From assembly GCA_963708675.1 (NCBI GenBank), contig CAVPTO010000003.1, forward strand, positions 2,232,001-2,296,000: a stretch of 64,000 bases of DNA. The letters are read 5' to 3'. The position numbers and the translations under genes were made by a program. This DNA comes from DATAXP01 sp963708675. GTDB taxonomy: Bacteria; Planctomycetota; Planctomycetia; Pirellulales; PNKZ01. Below, in pieces: positions 17,766 through 26,768 of this stretch (the first letter of the stretch is position 1; every line of letters begins with the position of its first letter). A model generated the notes under the pieces. That model saw only the letters and a program-made list of their open reading frames with translations. It was not told the DNA's origin and made no database searches.

Positions 17766-18062
17766 TTACGACTGTCGCATCAGGCGATGCGCCCGCCGGC
17801 TAATAACCGGCGTGGCATGCCCCACGGCGACTAGCGCTAGTTGCGGGCACATCAGGCCGGCAGCTTGCATCGCCATGGCGGCGCGCTTTTCCCAACGACT
17901 TTTCAACGTCGCCGGATAGCGCGATACCGATGAAACGGGCCACGAAAAGACAGTACGCGCGCATGCCCAACCATCAGCGACAACGCGACCGACGAGCGTG
18001 CGAATTTGGCGATTGTTGCCAAAGTTGCCGCGATCGAAGGTGTTGTTGATGAGCTGACGCAT
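17766..18062 (-). CDS. possible small protein upstream of the sigma factor gene
   Basis: 98 residues from ATG 18062, chosen because AGGAG stands eight bases upstream. It begins MRQLINNTFDRGNFGNNRQI. The middle is Trp- and Arg-rich and the C-terminus is mildly hydrophobic (AAMAMQAAGLMCPQLALVAV). It is on the same strand as the sigma factor gene, about 190 bp upstream of it, so cotranscription and a regulatory link are possible. No family is recognised, and codon use is not decisive. It could be spurious or itself frameshifted. Confidence 0.35.
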   Translation of the reverse strand: MRQLINNTFDRGNFGNNRQIRTLVGRVVADGWACARTVFSWPVSSVSRYPATLKSRWEKRAAMAMQAAGLMCPQLALVAVGHATPVISRRAHRLMRQS

Positions 18063-18508
18063 TGAACTTGCTCCTGCGCTCAGCGCGCGTCTGGAGAGAC
18101 CTACTACAGAAATCTTCGAATACGGGCCGTCCAACCCTGGACGACACTTCGTCACTAACCTCAAGAGTGTCATCGAAACGCCGCGAAGTCAATTGAACCT
18201 GTCAATTGAAGCCCAATGACTTCCGCAGCGACGGTGACGCGCCCAAGGCTGAGACATCCGCTTAGACACTGCTTCGACCGAAAGGTTCGCCGGAATGATC
18301 GACATTTTCGACCGGCGAGATGAGGCCTTCGCGAATGTGACGTAACCCACGACGCGCCCCTGCTTTAGCGGCGAGCCGTTCCTTGACAGGACGTTTCGAG
18401 AGGGCGAAACTGCGGCCATCGCATCACCGCCAAGACCCGCATCCAAGAACCGCATCGAGCACCCGCGACCGCCGTCCGGCCATCGATGCAAGCATTCAGG
18501 GCACCCGA
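18063..18508. other. 446-bp stretch with no supported gene
   Basis: It separates the minus-strand sigma/small-protein pair from the plus-strand aldolase gene, so promoters for both directions should lie here. The near repeat TCAATTGAACCTGTCAATTGAA (split across about 18188-18209) is the only structure I see. Open frames here look like noise. Confidence 0.5.
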
Positions 18509-19283
18509 ATGGCACGCCGCTTCAAGGACATTTTAGCCCGTAACGAGTTGGCTCGCGTGTTTTGCGTCGGCCGTTTGCCCAGCGCCATCACGGTCGACCT
18601 GTTCGCCTTGGCCGGCGGGTTCGACGGCTTTTGGATCGACCAGGAGCACGTCGGTCACACCTGGCAAGAGGTGCAGAACGTGGTGCTCGCAGGGCGCGCC
18701 AACGGTTTCGACTCGTTCGTCCGCATGGCGCCGGCCAACTACGCGCTCGTCACGCAGAATCTCGAAACCGGAGCCGGTGGCGTGATGGCGGCCATGATTC
18801 AATCGGCCGAGCATGCCGAGCAGTTCGTCACCTGGACGAAGTTCGCCGCGCGGATCGCGCGGCCTCAACACCCAGGGACGCGACGCCGACTACACGCACA
18901 AGCCCGCCACGCAGTTCGCCGCCGACGCCAACCGCGACAACTTCGTCGCCATCCAAATCGAAACCCTCGGCGCTCTCGATCAGGTCGACCAGATCGCCGC
19001 GATCAAGGACGTCGACCTGCTCTTCGTCGGCCCGTCCGATTTGTCGCAGGCGCTCGGCGTGCTCGGGCAATTCACGCATGCCAAGTTATGGGAAGCGATC
19101 GACCGCGTTGCCCGTGCCTGCAAAGCGCACGGCAAGCACTGGGGCGTCGTCCCCGCCGACGTCGCGTTCGCCGACCGCGCGTACGAACTGGGCTGTCGCA
19201 TGATCAGCATCACGGCCGATATTCGGGCATTACGCACCGGGATCGAGGCGACGAAGACACAGTACAAATCATTGTTTGGTTGA
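18509..19283 (+). CDS. HpcH/HpaI-type aldolase (frameshifted as read)
   Basis: About 258 residues. The family cleaves or forms 2-keto-3-deoxy or 2,4-dihydroxy acids with a divalent metal. Family signs are GFDGFWIDQEHVGHTW (catalytic region), the metal-binding IQIETLGALDQVD, LLFVGPSDLSQALG and a Gly-rich C-terminus. The frame breaks near 18845. Adding two C to a CC run gives KFAPRGSRGLNTQGRDADY, the RG(x)RGLN motif of this family, so an error in a C run is the simplest cause. It stands upstream of hpt and is separated from it by a palindromic repeat. The substrate is unknown. Confidence 0.82.
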
Positions 19284-19327
19284 TACCAGGTAAATAGTAA
19301 CGAACCACGTGACGCGCAATTAAATTT

Positions 19328-19427
19328 CCCCTCTCCCCTTGCGGGAGAGGGTTAGGGTGAGGGGTCGAGGCGTGTACCCGCTTCCAATCCCCCTCACCCC
19401 GGCCCTCTCCCGCGACGGCGAGAGGGA
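19328..19427. repeat. palindromic intergenic repeat (CTCTCCC family)
   Basis: A left arm (about 19328-19364: CCCCTCTCCCCTTGCGGGAG and a GGTGAGGGG tail) and an inverted right arm (about 19389-19427) form a long hairpin. Related copies are at 38165-38278 and, in half form, 30826-30865. It could act as a terminator between the aldolase and hpt, but there is no U-tract. Confidence 0.7.
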
Positions 19428-19447
19428 GCAAATCAAAGGATCCCCCC

Positions 19448-19975
19448 GTGAAGGTTCTCCTCAGCGAACACGAGCTCCGCGACGGCGTCACTCGCCTGGC
19501 GGCCGAGATCAACGAACATTATTCCGACCGCGCCCTGACGATCGTCGGTGTGCTCACTGGCAGCATCGTGCTGGTGGCCGACCTGATTCGGCAGGTCACG
19601 ATCCCGCTACGCGTCGGCGTCATTCAAGCCCGCAGCTATCGCGGCACGGCCACCGTTCCGGGCGAATTGACGATCAATGCCGACCTGATGCCCGACATTC
19701 GCGGTCGCCATGTGCTCGTGGTGGATGACATCTTCGACACAGGCAAGACCCTGCTGAAATTGGTCGATCAACTGAAAGGCATGGGGCCAGCCTCGATTCG
19801 CACGGCAGTATTGCTGCGCAAGCAAGGCCGGCAGGAGGTCGAGATGGAGCCCGACCATGTCGTGTTCGAAATCCCCGACGCGTTCGTCGTGGGCTACGGC
19901 CTCGACTATCAAGACGAGTACCGCAACCTGCCGCAGTTGGCGGCCCTGGAGACGGCCGACCTGGAAGCAACATAA
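19448..19975 (+). CDS. hpt: hypoxanthine phosphoribosyltransferase
   Basis: 175 residues from GTG 19448, with AAAGGA upstream. It salvages hypoxanthine (and usually guanine) to IMP or GMP with PRPP in the cytosol. The PRPP-binding signature VLVVDDIFDTGKTL is intact, as are VGVLTGSIVLVADLIR at the N-terminus and VVGYGLDYQDEYRNLP, the nucleobase pocket, near the end. The length is normal for bacterial Hpt. Confidence 0.94.
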   Translation: MKVLLSEHELRDGVTRLAAEINEHYSDRALTIVGVLTGSIVLVADLIRQVTIPLRVGVIQARSYRGTATVPGELTINADLMPDIRGRHVLVVDDIFDTGKTLLKLVDQLKGMGPASIRTAVLLRKQGRQEVEMEPDHVVFEIPDAFVVGYGLDYQDEYRNLPQLAALETADLEAT

Positions 19976-20074
19976 AGCCGCATGAAATCGGCACGAAGTT
20001 CGCACGCTATCGGCGGACGCGGAGCGAACACTACGCTACGGACAGCTCGAACGTTTACAACGGAGTGATGCCCT

Positions 20075-21331
20075 GTGATCGAAAATGTCTTGGCGATCAT
20101 CCTGGCCGGTGGCAAAGGCTCGCGGCTCGAGCCGCTGACGCGCGACCGCGCGAAGCCCGCCGTCCCCTTTGCCGGCGCGTATCGTATCGTCGATTTCGTG
20201 CTGTCGAACTGCCTCAACAGCGGGCTGCGGAAGATGCTCGTGCTGACGCAGTACAAGGCCATGAGCCTCGACCGGCACATCAACCTCGGTTGGCAGCGAT
20301 ACCTCTGCCGCGAACTCGGCGAGTTCATCGACATCGTGCCTCCCCAGCAACGTATCGACGAGCACTGGTATCAAGGCACCGCCGACGCCGTCTATCAAAA
20401 CATCTACGCGCTCGAAAAGGAACGTCCCGACTACGTCGTCGTCCTCGCGGCCGATCACATCTACAAGATGGACTACCTGCGGCTGCTCGAATACCACAAG
20501 GCCAAGGGTGCCGATCTCACCGTCGCCGCGCTGCCGGTGTCGCTGCGCGAAGCGACCGAGTTCGGCGTCATGCAGATCGAGCCCGATCGGCGGATCGTTG
20601 GCTTTCAAGAGAAGCCCGCCGAGCCGCGGCACATTCCCGGCGACCCCGACCACGCGATGGCTTCGATGGGCGTGTACCTGTTCACGGCCCGTTTCTTGTT
20701 CGAACAACTCTGTCTCGACGCAACGCGCCCCAATAGCGATCACGACTTCGGCCGCAACATCATTCCAGCCATCATTGACCCGTACCGCGTGTTCGCCTTC
20801 CCGTTCCTCGACGAGAACCGCAAGAGCACCGCCTACTGGCGCAACGTCGGCACACTCGACGCCTATTTCGAAGCGAACATGGACATGGTGTCTGTCGACC
20901 CGCTGCTAAACGTCTACGACGAGCACTGGCCGATCCGCACTTATCTGCCGAACCTGCCGCCGCCGAAGTTCGTCTTCGCCGAGCGCGGCCCCGAAGCCCG
21001 TTGCGGCCAGGCCCTCGACAGCATCGTCTGCCAAGGCTCGATCGTCTCCGGCGGCCACGCCGAGCGCGCGATCATCGGCAGCAACTGCCGCATCAATAGT
21101 TTCGCGCACGTCGAAGACTCGATTCTGTTCGAGAACGTGAACATCGGACGTCACGCGAAGATTCGTCGCGCGATCATCGACAAAGGCGTGCACATCCCCG
21201 CCGGCATCGAGATCGGCTACGACCACGATCACGACCGCGCTCGCGGCTTCACCGTCAGCGAGAACGGCGTCGTCGTCATCGCCAAAGCCGACGGCGTCGA
21301 ACACTTCCTCGAAAGCGAAGTCCACGCGTAG
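20075..21331 (+). CDS. glgC: glucose-1-phosphate adenylyltransferase (ADP-glucose pyrophosphorylase)
   Basis: 418 residues, GTG start. GlgC makes ADP-glucose from glucose 1-phosphate and ATP, the committed step of glycogen synthesis. Motifs: the nucleotide loop ILAGGKGSRLEPLTRDRAKPA, YQGTADAVYQNIY, VVVLAADHIYKMDY, GFQEKPAEP and WRNVGTLDAYFEANMDMV. A left-handed beta-helix follows (IIGSNCRINSFAHVEDSILF, GRHAKIRRAIIDKGVHIP). The length is normal. No other glycogen gene is adjacent. Confidence 0.95.
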   Translation: MIENVLAIILAGGKGSRLEPLTRDRAKPAVPFAGAYRIVDFVLSNCLNSGLRKMLVLTQYKAMSLDRHINLGWQRYLCRELGEFIDIVPPQQRIDEHWYQGTADAVYQNIYALEKERPDYVVVLAADHIYKMDYLRLLEYHKAKGADLTVAALPVSLREATEFGVMQIEPDRRIVGFQEKPAEPRHIPGDPDHAMASMGVYLFTARFLFEQLCLDATRPNSDHDFGRNIIPAIIDPYRVFAFPFLDENRKSTAYWRNVGTLDAYFEANMDMVSVDPLLNVYDEHWPIRTYLPNLPPPKFVFAERGPEARCGQALDSIVCQGSIVSGGHAERAIIGSNCRINSFAHVEDSILFENVNIGRHAKIRRAIIDKGVHIPAGIEIGYDHDHDRARGFTVSENGVVVIAKADGVEHFLESEVHA

Positions 21332-21386
21332 CGCGCCCCGATGGGTCTTCGACGATCGACGTGAACTCGATTTCACGCGCTGAGCT

Positions 21387-21437
21387 ACCGCTTGCGGTTT
21401 CGCGCTTGTCGTCTCGTTGCGGTAGCGAAACCACCAG
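21387..21437. repeat. imperfect inverted repeat (CCGCTTGCGGTTTCGC family)
   Basis: ACCGCTTGCGGTTTCGCGC is followed, about 25 bases later, by a weaker inverted arm (GTAGCGAAACCACCAGCGG). A perfect version of this palindrome is at 41928-41987. It lies just after glgC. Confidence 0.5.
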
Positions 21438-21453
21438 CGGCGATGAAGACAAA

Positions 21454-21492
21454 GGGACATTTCACTTATCAGTGAATAAGTAGGAAGCCCCC
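21454..21492 (-). repeat. MITE/REP-like hairpin, inverted diverged copy
   Basis: GGGACATTTCACTTATCAGT continuing to GAATAAGTAGGAAG is the reverse-complement relative of the elements at 21977-22024 and 23411-23457. It marks the start of the accessory region. Confidence 0.55.
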
Positions 21493-21576
21493 TTATGTTC
21501 TTCCCCTTCTGTTCTTCTTAAAATTGTGGGTATTTGACAACTGTGAACTGCCATCTGTCAATCGTCGTGATAGATC

Positions 21577-21939
21577 ATGTCAACGCCGAACCCCCACACT
21601 GACATTGATGCTTCAGATGCGTTAGATCAGCTTGTCGCAATTTATCCATTGGGGACGGAATTGTCGTCTCTTCTCAGCGAATATGGCAAGCCGGATCGCT
21701 ATATCAAAGGAACCGACGCCGAACGATACGACGAGTACGATGATAGCGGCCGCCTAATGTACAGGGTCGATGAATATGCGGAGTGGCGTGATGCCTCGCG
21801 TAATATCGGCATAGGCGCAAAAGCGTCGAAGAACCGCATCATCGCTTACATTGCTTGGAACCTCTATCCAAAAGGCCACTTCTCGCAACGCTCGCGCACA
21901 AGCAATGGGGGATTTTGCGATCTTTTTGTAGGACCCTGA
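21577..21939 (+). CDS. hypothetical acidic protein
   Basis: 120 residues, acidic in its first two thirds (DAERYDEYDDSGRLMYRVDE) and without signal or membrane segments, so probably cytosolic. It is flanked on both sides by copies of the same hairpin repeat in opposite orientation (21454-21492 and 21977-22024). No family is recognised. The size and acidity resemble small immunity or adaptor proteins, but that is only an impression. Confidence 0.55.
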   Translation: MSTPNPHTDIDASDALDQLVAIYPLGTELSSLLSEYGKPDRYIKGTDAERYDEYDDSGRLMYRVDEYAEWRDASRNIGIGAKASKNRIIAYIAWNLYPKGHFSQRSRTSNGGFCDLFVGP

Positions 21940-21976
21940 ATTGGTTTCGTCGCATAACGACGTTTTCTAGGTCTTA

Positions 21977-22024
21977 AGAGAGAGAAGGGGAAATTCTACT
22001 TATTCACAGGAGAGTAGAATGTCC
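21977..22024 (+). repeat. MITE/REP-like hairpin element, copy 1
   Basis: The sequence runs AGAGAGAGAAGGGGAAATTC, then TACTTATTCACAGG and a GTAGAATGTCC end. It is nearly identical over about 45 bases to the copy at 23411-23457, in the same orientation. The TPR gene lies between them. Confidence 0.7.
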
Positions 22025-22081
22025 TCTTCTCTATTCTTCGACGCCGTAATGGCGTCGTCGCGGTGCCAAATGCCACATGAA

Positions 22082-23247
22082 CTACCTATGGAATGTAGCC
22101 TCGGCGGTCTGCAAACATTGCTCGACGAGCAGAAGCAAGCCATCCACAAATGCGGCCGCTCGTTCTGATTCATCGACAGCCTTGAAGAGAGTTGCCGTCT
22201 CCCGTCCGATGGTCGCTTGCTCGGAGTTCGGATCGAGCTGCAGCGCTACATCGTAATCGGCAATCGCTCGATCGTAGTCGTCTCGTAGCTTGTACGTCTG
22301 CGCGCGATCTCGATAGGCCTTAGCGCTTTTCGGGTCATGTTGGATGGCTTCGCTCAACAATCGGATCGCTTCGTCATAGTCAGCCGCCGCGCGCTCCTCA
22401 TCGCCTTTGCACTGCCAGGCTCGGCCGCGCATGCGGTGGTATTCGGCGATTTGAGGATCAAGCTGAATTGCCTGGTCGTAATCGGAGATAGCGCGGTCGT
22501 AGTCGCGTTGCATCAACAGCCTAAAGGCGCGATGACCGTATGCTTTGACATGCTTCGGATCGAGACGGATCAATTCACCGCAAAGGCGAATTGCCTCATT
22601 CTCGTCATCTGTGCATATGGCGTCGGCGTACAGGTCGTCGAGTATCGATTTAGACTTTTCAGCGGCCGCTTGATTTTCAGGGTCGATCTGCAAGACCTGT
22701 TGGAGATCGGCAAACGCATACGCTAGGTCGCCCCTAGAGAAATGAACCTCCGCACGAAGAACGTAGCCTCGCACATTCTCGGGCTCCTTCTCGATCGCCT
22801 CGTTGGCGATTCGGGCGGCCTGCTCCAAGTCCGCTTTCGCACGATCGGAGTCCTTTTTTGCTCTGAGAGAACGGGCCCGGCAGGATACAACTGCGCGTCG
22901 GCCGGAGCCTCGCGAATCGCTTCGTCGAGAAGCTGAATACTGCGATCGAAGTCCGCCATCGCACGCTCGATCTCCCCCTTCGCCCGCCAACATTCTCCCC
23001 GCGCTTTGTAGAAGGACGGTTCATCGTGGTCGATTCGAATCGCCTGATCGAGGTCCGCAATGGCCTTATCGTGTTCGTCTTTAATCCTCCAACACGCGGC
23101 TCGAGACGAATAGAGCTCAGCATTTTCGGAATCCAGTTCCAGCGCCTCCGTAGAGTCGGCGATGAGTTTTTCGATGGGATCTTCGCCAGCGGCGGCATAG
23201 GAAGCGCTCAGCACCAGAGCACCAAAGAGTATTACGAGCCATCGCAT
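22082..23247 (-). CDS. secreted TPR-repeat protein (frameshifted as read)
   Basis: About 388 residues. The start at ATG 23247 gives a signal peptide (MRWLVILFGALVLSASYAAA). TPR units of 34 residues follow throughout, for example AELYSSRAACWRIKDEHDKA and AKAYRDRAQTYKLRDDYDRA. They form a protein-binding superhelix, and no catalytic domain is attached. The frame breaks near 22885. Adding one T gives AQLYSCRARSLRAKKDSDRA, a proper TPR helix pair. It stands alone between two copies of the 45-bp hairpin repeat. Confidence 0.78.
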
Positions 23248-23410
23248 GTGGCATCCCGCAGGTTGGGGTGGGTGTATCCGTGGCAAAAGTCGTGTTGATA
23301 GTAGCGAGCTTTCGCAAACCCGGACAGGTCAATCACTTTGCGAGCGCCACGACCAATCGTACAATGGCCGCCCTAACGATCCTTCGCTTCATCGAGCAGC
23401 ATCATCGCTC

Positions 23411-23457
23411 GAAGAGAGAAGGGGAAATTCTACTTATTCACAGATAAGTAGAATGTC
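23411..23457 (+). repeat. MITE/REP-like hairpin element, copy 2
   Basis: The core 23427-23454 is a perfect hairpin with 11-bp arms (ATTCTACTTAT / ATAAGTAGAAT) and a six-base loop, preceded by the GA-rich AGAGAGAAGGGGAA. Imperfect-palindrome ends of this kind are typical of IS200/IS605 or REP-associated tyrosine transposases. No such transposase is in the window. Confidence 0.7.
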
Positions 23458-23499
23458 ATGATGCCGAGTGTTCAGGCGCGCAAGTTCGCCTTTCAAATG

Positions 23500-23870
23500 T
23501 TACTTCAGCCGCTCGCGCAGCCCAATGAATCGTTCGGCGTTTCCAGGCTCCCGCGCTTGACCCAAGTGCCAGCATCCGCGGAAAGTTTCTCCGAAAAGTG
23601 GATCCGCGAGGGCCAGTTGCTCCACCTGTGGGAAGTACGCAGCGAAGCGGCACTCCAACAGGTGCTCCAGTAGGCAGGTCGCAATGGCGTCTCGTAAGTC
23701 TTGCTGTGGGTGACGCCCCATCGGCGGACAAACTCCCACACCGCCTCCGGATCGGATTCGATAAACTCGCCGACGGCGATGATGGCTTGCCAGCAAGGGT
23801 CTTGCCCCTCATCGACCGGCACGCCTGGGAGTTGCGCCTCAGCTTGATGAATGACTTCCTCCACGCCCAC
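23500..23870 (-). CDS. hypothetical cytosolic protein (frameshifted as read)
   Basis: About 123 residues. The GTG start at 23870 (MGVEEVIHQAEAQLPG) sits next to a GGAGGG-like ribosome site. The first half ends AVWEFVRRWG. Adding one G to the GGGG run at 23716-23719 continues it as RHPQQDLRDAIATCLLEHLLECRFAAYFP and a helical C-terminus with GNAERFIGLRERLK. No signal or membrane segment. No family is recognised. It resembles small helical accessory proteins found near immunity-type loci. Confidence 0.6.
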
Positions 23871-23885
23871 CCGTTCGCCCTCCGA

Positions 23886-23901
23886 CTAGAATGTCCCCCT
23901 T
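23886..23901. repeat. half copy of the MITE/REP-like hairpin
   Basis: CTAGAATGTCCCCCTT matches the end of the 21977 and 23411 elements and lies immediately upstream of the gene at 23500-23870. Confidence 0.4.
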
Positions 23902-23938
23902 CTATCTACACCGAAAACTCGGTTTGCCCGGCTCCAGT

Positions 23939-24207
23939 CTATTCGGCGAACAAAGCGTAGATAAGAATGGCGAACGCGCACCCGACGGCGAGCCAAGCTG
24001 AAAACCAGGAAATTCTCTCCGCTCGCCTGAGGTCGGCGTCCAGCTCGCGGTATTTCTTCCATTCAGGCCGAGGCCAAATCAACGGCCGGATTGCGCATCA
24101 ATGAGGATCAATGCGAATGCGATCATCAGGAGCGAAAGCGGAGAGAAGCCCAAGGTATACGCTCGCCACTTACGGGTAGAAAAGAAGGTATTCCACTCCC
24201 ACGATTT
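23939..24207 (-). pseudogene. small membrane protein, frameshifted and without a clear start
   Basis: Minus-strand frames join into a plausible short protein: WEWNTFFSTRKWRAYTLGF, a helix PLSLLMIAFALILIDAQ, then, after a break near 24078-24084, WPRPEWKKYRELDADLRRAE and a second helix AWLAVGCAFAILIYALFAE, with stop at 23939-23941. Adding one T (GRLIWPRP) joins the parts. The frame follows directly after the stop of the gene at 24208 and has no ATG before the first helix. It may be a degraded gene, or one with two sequence errors. Confidence 0.45.
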
Positions 24208-24738
24208 TCACTTTAACCAGGTTCGCTTCGTAGCCCGAAATCGCCAATGACAGCATTTGATTGCATCACGATATTCTTCTGATGACGCGCGTCCGCTTTG
24301 CAAGAACTTGACATAGTAACACTTGCCACTGTTGAAAACCGTTCCCGAAATATCGATTGGTTCAGGGAATGGGTCGCCGTTGAACGGCCAGTCCGCTGCC
24401 TCCATTTTGAGCTCAAGACGAGGAATGGTGTAGCCTAAGGGTTCCTTCACCGAAAGTCGGATGACCAAGTAAAGGCTGTTCGCCGTCACCTTGTCTTTCT
24501 CGGCGATCGCAAGCGGTGGTAATAGCGCATCAAGAACTTGCAGGTCATCACCGGATACGATCTTCGCATCGAATTGAAGACGGGCTAATATTTGCCGCGC
24601 CGAATCGCTTAGCTCGGAAGTATCCAGCAACGAGGTCTCCGCGTCATCTGCGGCGATGCCGAGCGGACCATCGCCAAATGAGAGAGCGATGACGCAGACG
24701 AGCATTCCGGCAAACTGACGTATCGAGCGGCATCGCAT
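24208..24738 (-). CDS. secreted hypothetical protein
   Basis: About 176 residues from ATG 24738 (another ATG lies 11 codons upstream). The N-terminus (FAGMLVCVIALSFGDGPLGIA) is a signal peptide. The mature part is helical and then beta-rich (SLYLVIRLSVKEPLGYTIPR, ISGTVFNSGKCYYVKFLQSG). No family is recognised. It lies upstream of, and on the same strand as, the small membrane protein remnant. Confidence 0.6.
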   Translation of the reverse strand: MRCRSIRQFAGMLVCVIALSFGDGPLGIAADDAETSLLDTSELSDSARQILARLQFDAKIVSGDDLQVLDALLPPLAIAEKDKVTANSLYLVIRLSVKEPLGYTIPRLELKMEAADWPFNGDPFPEPIDISGTVFNSGKCYYVKFLQSGRASSEEYRDAIKCCHWRFRATKRTWLK

Positions 24739-25353
24739 TGTGGAGGGCTCGTACATTGCCCAAAAACGCAAATCTACCGGCTCAAATCGAGCGCGGTAGA
24801 AGCCGATTGTAGCGTCGCCGAAGCGAACGAGACAAACACGCCGCGAATCTGTAGGTCAACCGCATCGACATTTCAGCCGGCAGCAGTATCTTCATGCTCC
24901 ATGGCCCACGCCATCGCATCACGCAAAGGCTCGGCAAGCACTGCGTCGTTTTCCCACTGCCGGAAGTAGGGGCGGATCGCCGGTGCTTCCAAGGCATGTT
25001 CGACCGTGCCAAGCAGCAAGCGATCTCGTTCGGCGACGTTGGCGTGCAAGTAAGCGTCCGTGATCGAGGCTACCGTGACACGAAGCACCAAATGAGTTAC
25101 TGGAAGCTTGGTTGCCCAGTGCTTTAGGCAGTTTGACAAATCGCAGCCCGCTTCGTAGCCAGATGGGATGGCGTCACTCGCTGCATCTTCATGGATGCAG
25201 CGGAGCAGATAGCGAGTCAGAAACGAGCATGTCTCTTCCATTTCCGGCTCGGGCTTGATCCGATAAAAGCCTTTGCCAAGCACGGCGTAGACCGCAGCCC
25301 ATAGCTCCAGATCCTTCGTCTCAGCCATCCAGCGATGCACTTCGGCCAGCGAG

Positions 25354-26616
25354 CAGGGCAATCGCATCTAACGGTTGGTCCAAGTATTGCCATGAACTGG
25401 CGTTGGGCAAGCGGGCTGGAAGGAGTGCTCGCCGAACACGGTCTTTCATGGAGGGTGCGTCATGGCTTCGTCGGGCATCGCTGCAATTCTTACACACTTT
25501 GAAACGCTTACCGATCCGCGTGTCGAGCGGACACGCAAGCATTGCCTGCTGGACATGATCGTCATCGCGCTGTGCGCGACGATCGCGAGCGCGGACGGCT
25601 GGGCCGACGTCGAACGATTCGGCAAGGCCAAGCGTGCGTGGTTCGCGCGGTTCCTGGAGTTACCAGCCGGCATTCCTTCGCACGACACGTTGGGCCGCGT
25701 CTTCGCCCGCCTCGACACGCCGGCCTTCTTGGCTTGTCTGATGGATTGGCTGCGATCGTTGCATTTGGCCTTGGCCGGAGAGGGAACTGCCATCGACGGC
25801 AAGACGTTGCGACGGAGCTTCGACGCCGGCAGCGGCCGCGCGGCGTTGCACCTGGTCAGCGCCTGGGCTTGCGATCTGCGCATCTCTCTGGGGCAAGTCG
25901 CCGTGGACGACAAGAGCAATGAGATCACGGCCGTCCCCAAGCTGTTGGAACTGCTGGAACTCAGCGGCGCGGTGGTGACGCTCGACGCCATGCACTGCCA
26001 GAAAGACACCGCCCAGGCCATTCGTGCCCGCGGCGCCGACTACGTGCTCACCGTCAAACGCAATCAGCCCGGGTTGTGGAACGAACTTAGCGACTTGTTC
26101 ATCGCCTACGGCGAGCACGACTACCAGGCGCCAGAACTGCGCCGCCATACCAAGACCGAGCGCAACCGTGGCCGCAGCGAACGTCGCGACTGCTTCGTGG
26201 CCCCCGCACCGCAGACCCTACGCAGCCGAGGCGAGTGGGCCGATCTGCAAAGCGTGGGCATGATCTTTCGTTCTTGTGAAGAACAAGGGCATGTGCACGA
26301 AGAGACGACGTTCTTCATCAGCAGCCTGCCGCCCAAGGTGCAGCGCCTGGCAAAACTCGTACGCGGACACTGGAGCATTGAGAACTCGTTGCATTGGGTC
26401 CTCGATGTAACTTTTTCAGAGGACCAGTCGCGAATTCGCCAAGGCAACGCTCCGGAAATCGCCGGCGTCTTCCGTCGCCTCGCCTTGTCGATCTTGCAAC
26501 AGGACACTTCCCTAAAAAGTAGCATCCGCGGCAAACGACTCCAAGCAGGCTGGAACAACGACGCCCTCGAACGCATCCTCAGCGGCTTTCAAGGGAAATA
26601 AGATGCGATTGCCCTG
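25354..26616 (+). mobile_element. ISAs1-family insertion sequence, copy 1 (1,263 bp)
   Basis: It has perfect 16-bp terminal inverted repeats: CAGGGCAATCGCATCT at 25354-25369 and its complement at 26601-26616. A 10-bp target duplication, GGCCAGCGAG, lies at 25344-25353 and 26617-26626. One intact transposase gene is inside. The element sits within a minus-strand gene. Confidence 0.95.
25462..26601 (+). CDS. ISAs1-family transposase, copy 1
   Basis: 379 residues, intact. A DDE catalytic triad is visible: D112 in TAIDGKTLRR, D175 in VVTLDAMHCQKD and E307 in HWSIENSLHWVLDV, the last being the hallmark of this family. The N-terminus LTDPRVERTRKHCLLDMIVI is the typical DUF4338/H-repeat-like domain. 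It differs from copy 2 at 11 positions, seven of them between residues 262 and 279. Intact ends and catalytic residues suggest the element can still move. Confidence 0.95.
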   Translation: MASSGIAAILTHFETLTDPRVERTRKHCLLDMIVIALCATIASADGWADVERFGKAKRAWFARFLELPAGIPSHDTLGRVFARLDTPAFLACLMDWLRSLHLALAGEGTAIDGKTLRRSFDAGSGRAALHLVSAWACDLRISLGQVAVDDKSNEITAVPKLLELLELSGAVVTLDAMHCQKDTAQAIRARGADYVLTVKRNQPGLWNELSDLFIAYGEHDYQAPELRRHTKTERNRGRSERRDCFVAPAPQTLRSRGEWADLQSVGMIFRSCEEQGHVHEETTFFISSLPPKVQRLAKLVRGHWSIENSLHWVLDVTFSEDQSRIRQGNAPEIAGVFRRLALSILQQDTSLKSSIRGKRLQAGWNNDALERILSGFQGK

Positions 26617-26768
26617 GGCCAGCGAGAACTTGTCGTTCTTGGCCAACCGGTCTCGAATGGCTTGTGCGGCTGACACTTTCACACCTGCTACCGCCTTTGT
26701 GCTTTGTCAGGAACGAAACGGCTCGCTGACCGGCCCTCATCGCGATCGCATATCTCTCAGATGCGGTT

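Larger units (their letters stand above)
24873..26682 (-). pseudogene. hypothetical gene split by the ISAs1-type element
   Basis: The 3' part (24873-25353) and the 5' part (26617-about 26682) lie on either side of the insertion sequence. Removing the element and one 10-bp target copy joins IRDRLAKNDKFSLA to EVHRWMAETKDLELWAAVYA in one frame. The rebuilt protein of about 185 residues most likely starts at GTG 26682 or 26676; no ATG is available. It is helical, with AERDRLLLGTVEHALE and a C-terminal AMAWAMEHED, and has no signal peptide. The present 5' end begins inside the IS terminal repeat. No family is recognised. Confidence 0.75.

Noticed and set aside
21977..23457. A CRISPR array in the accessory region
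   Set aside because: The repeated hairpins are only four, about 0.5-1.4 kb apart, and enclose genes rather than short spacers. No cas gene is present.
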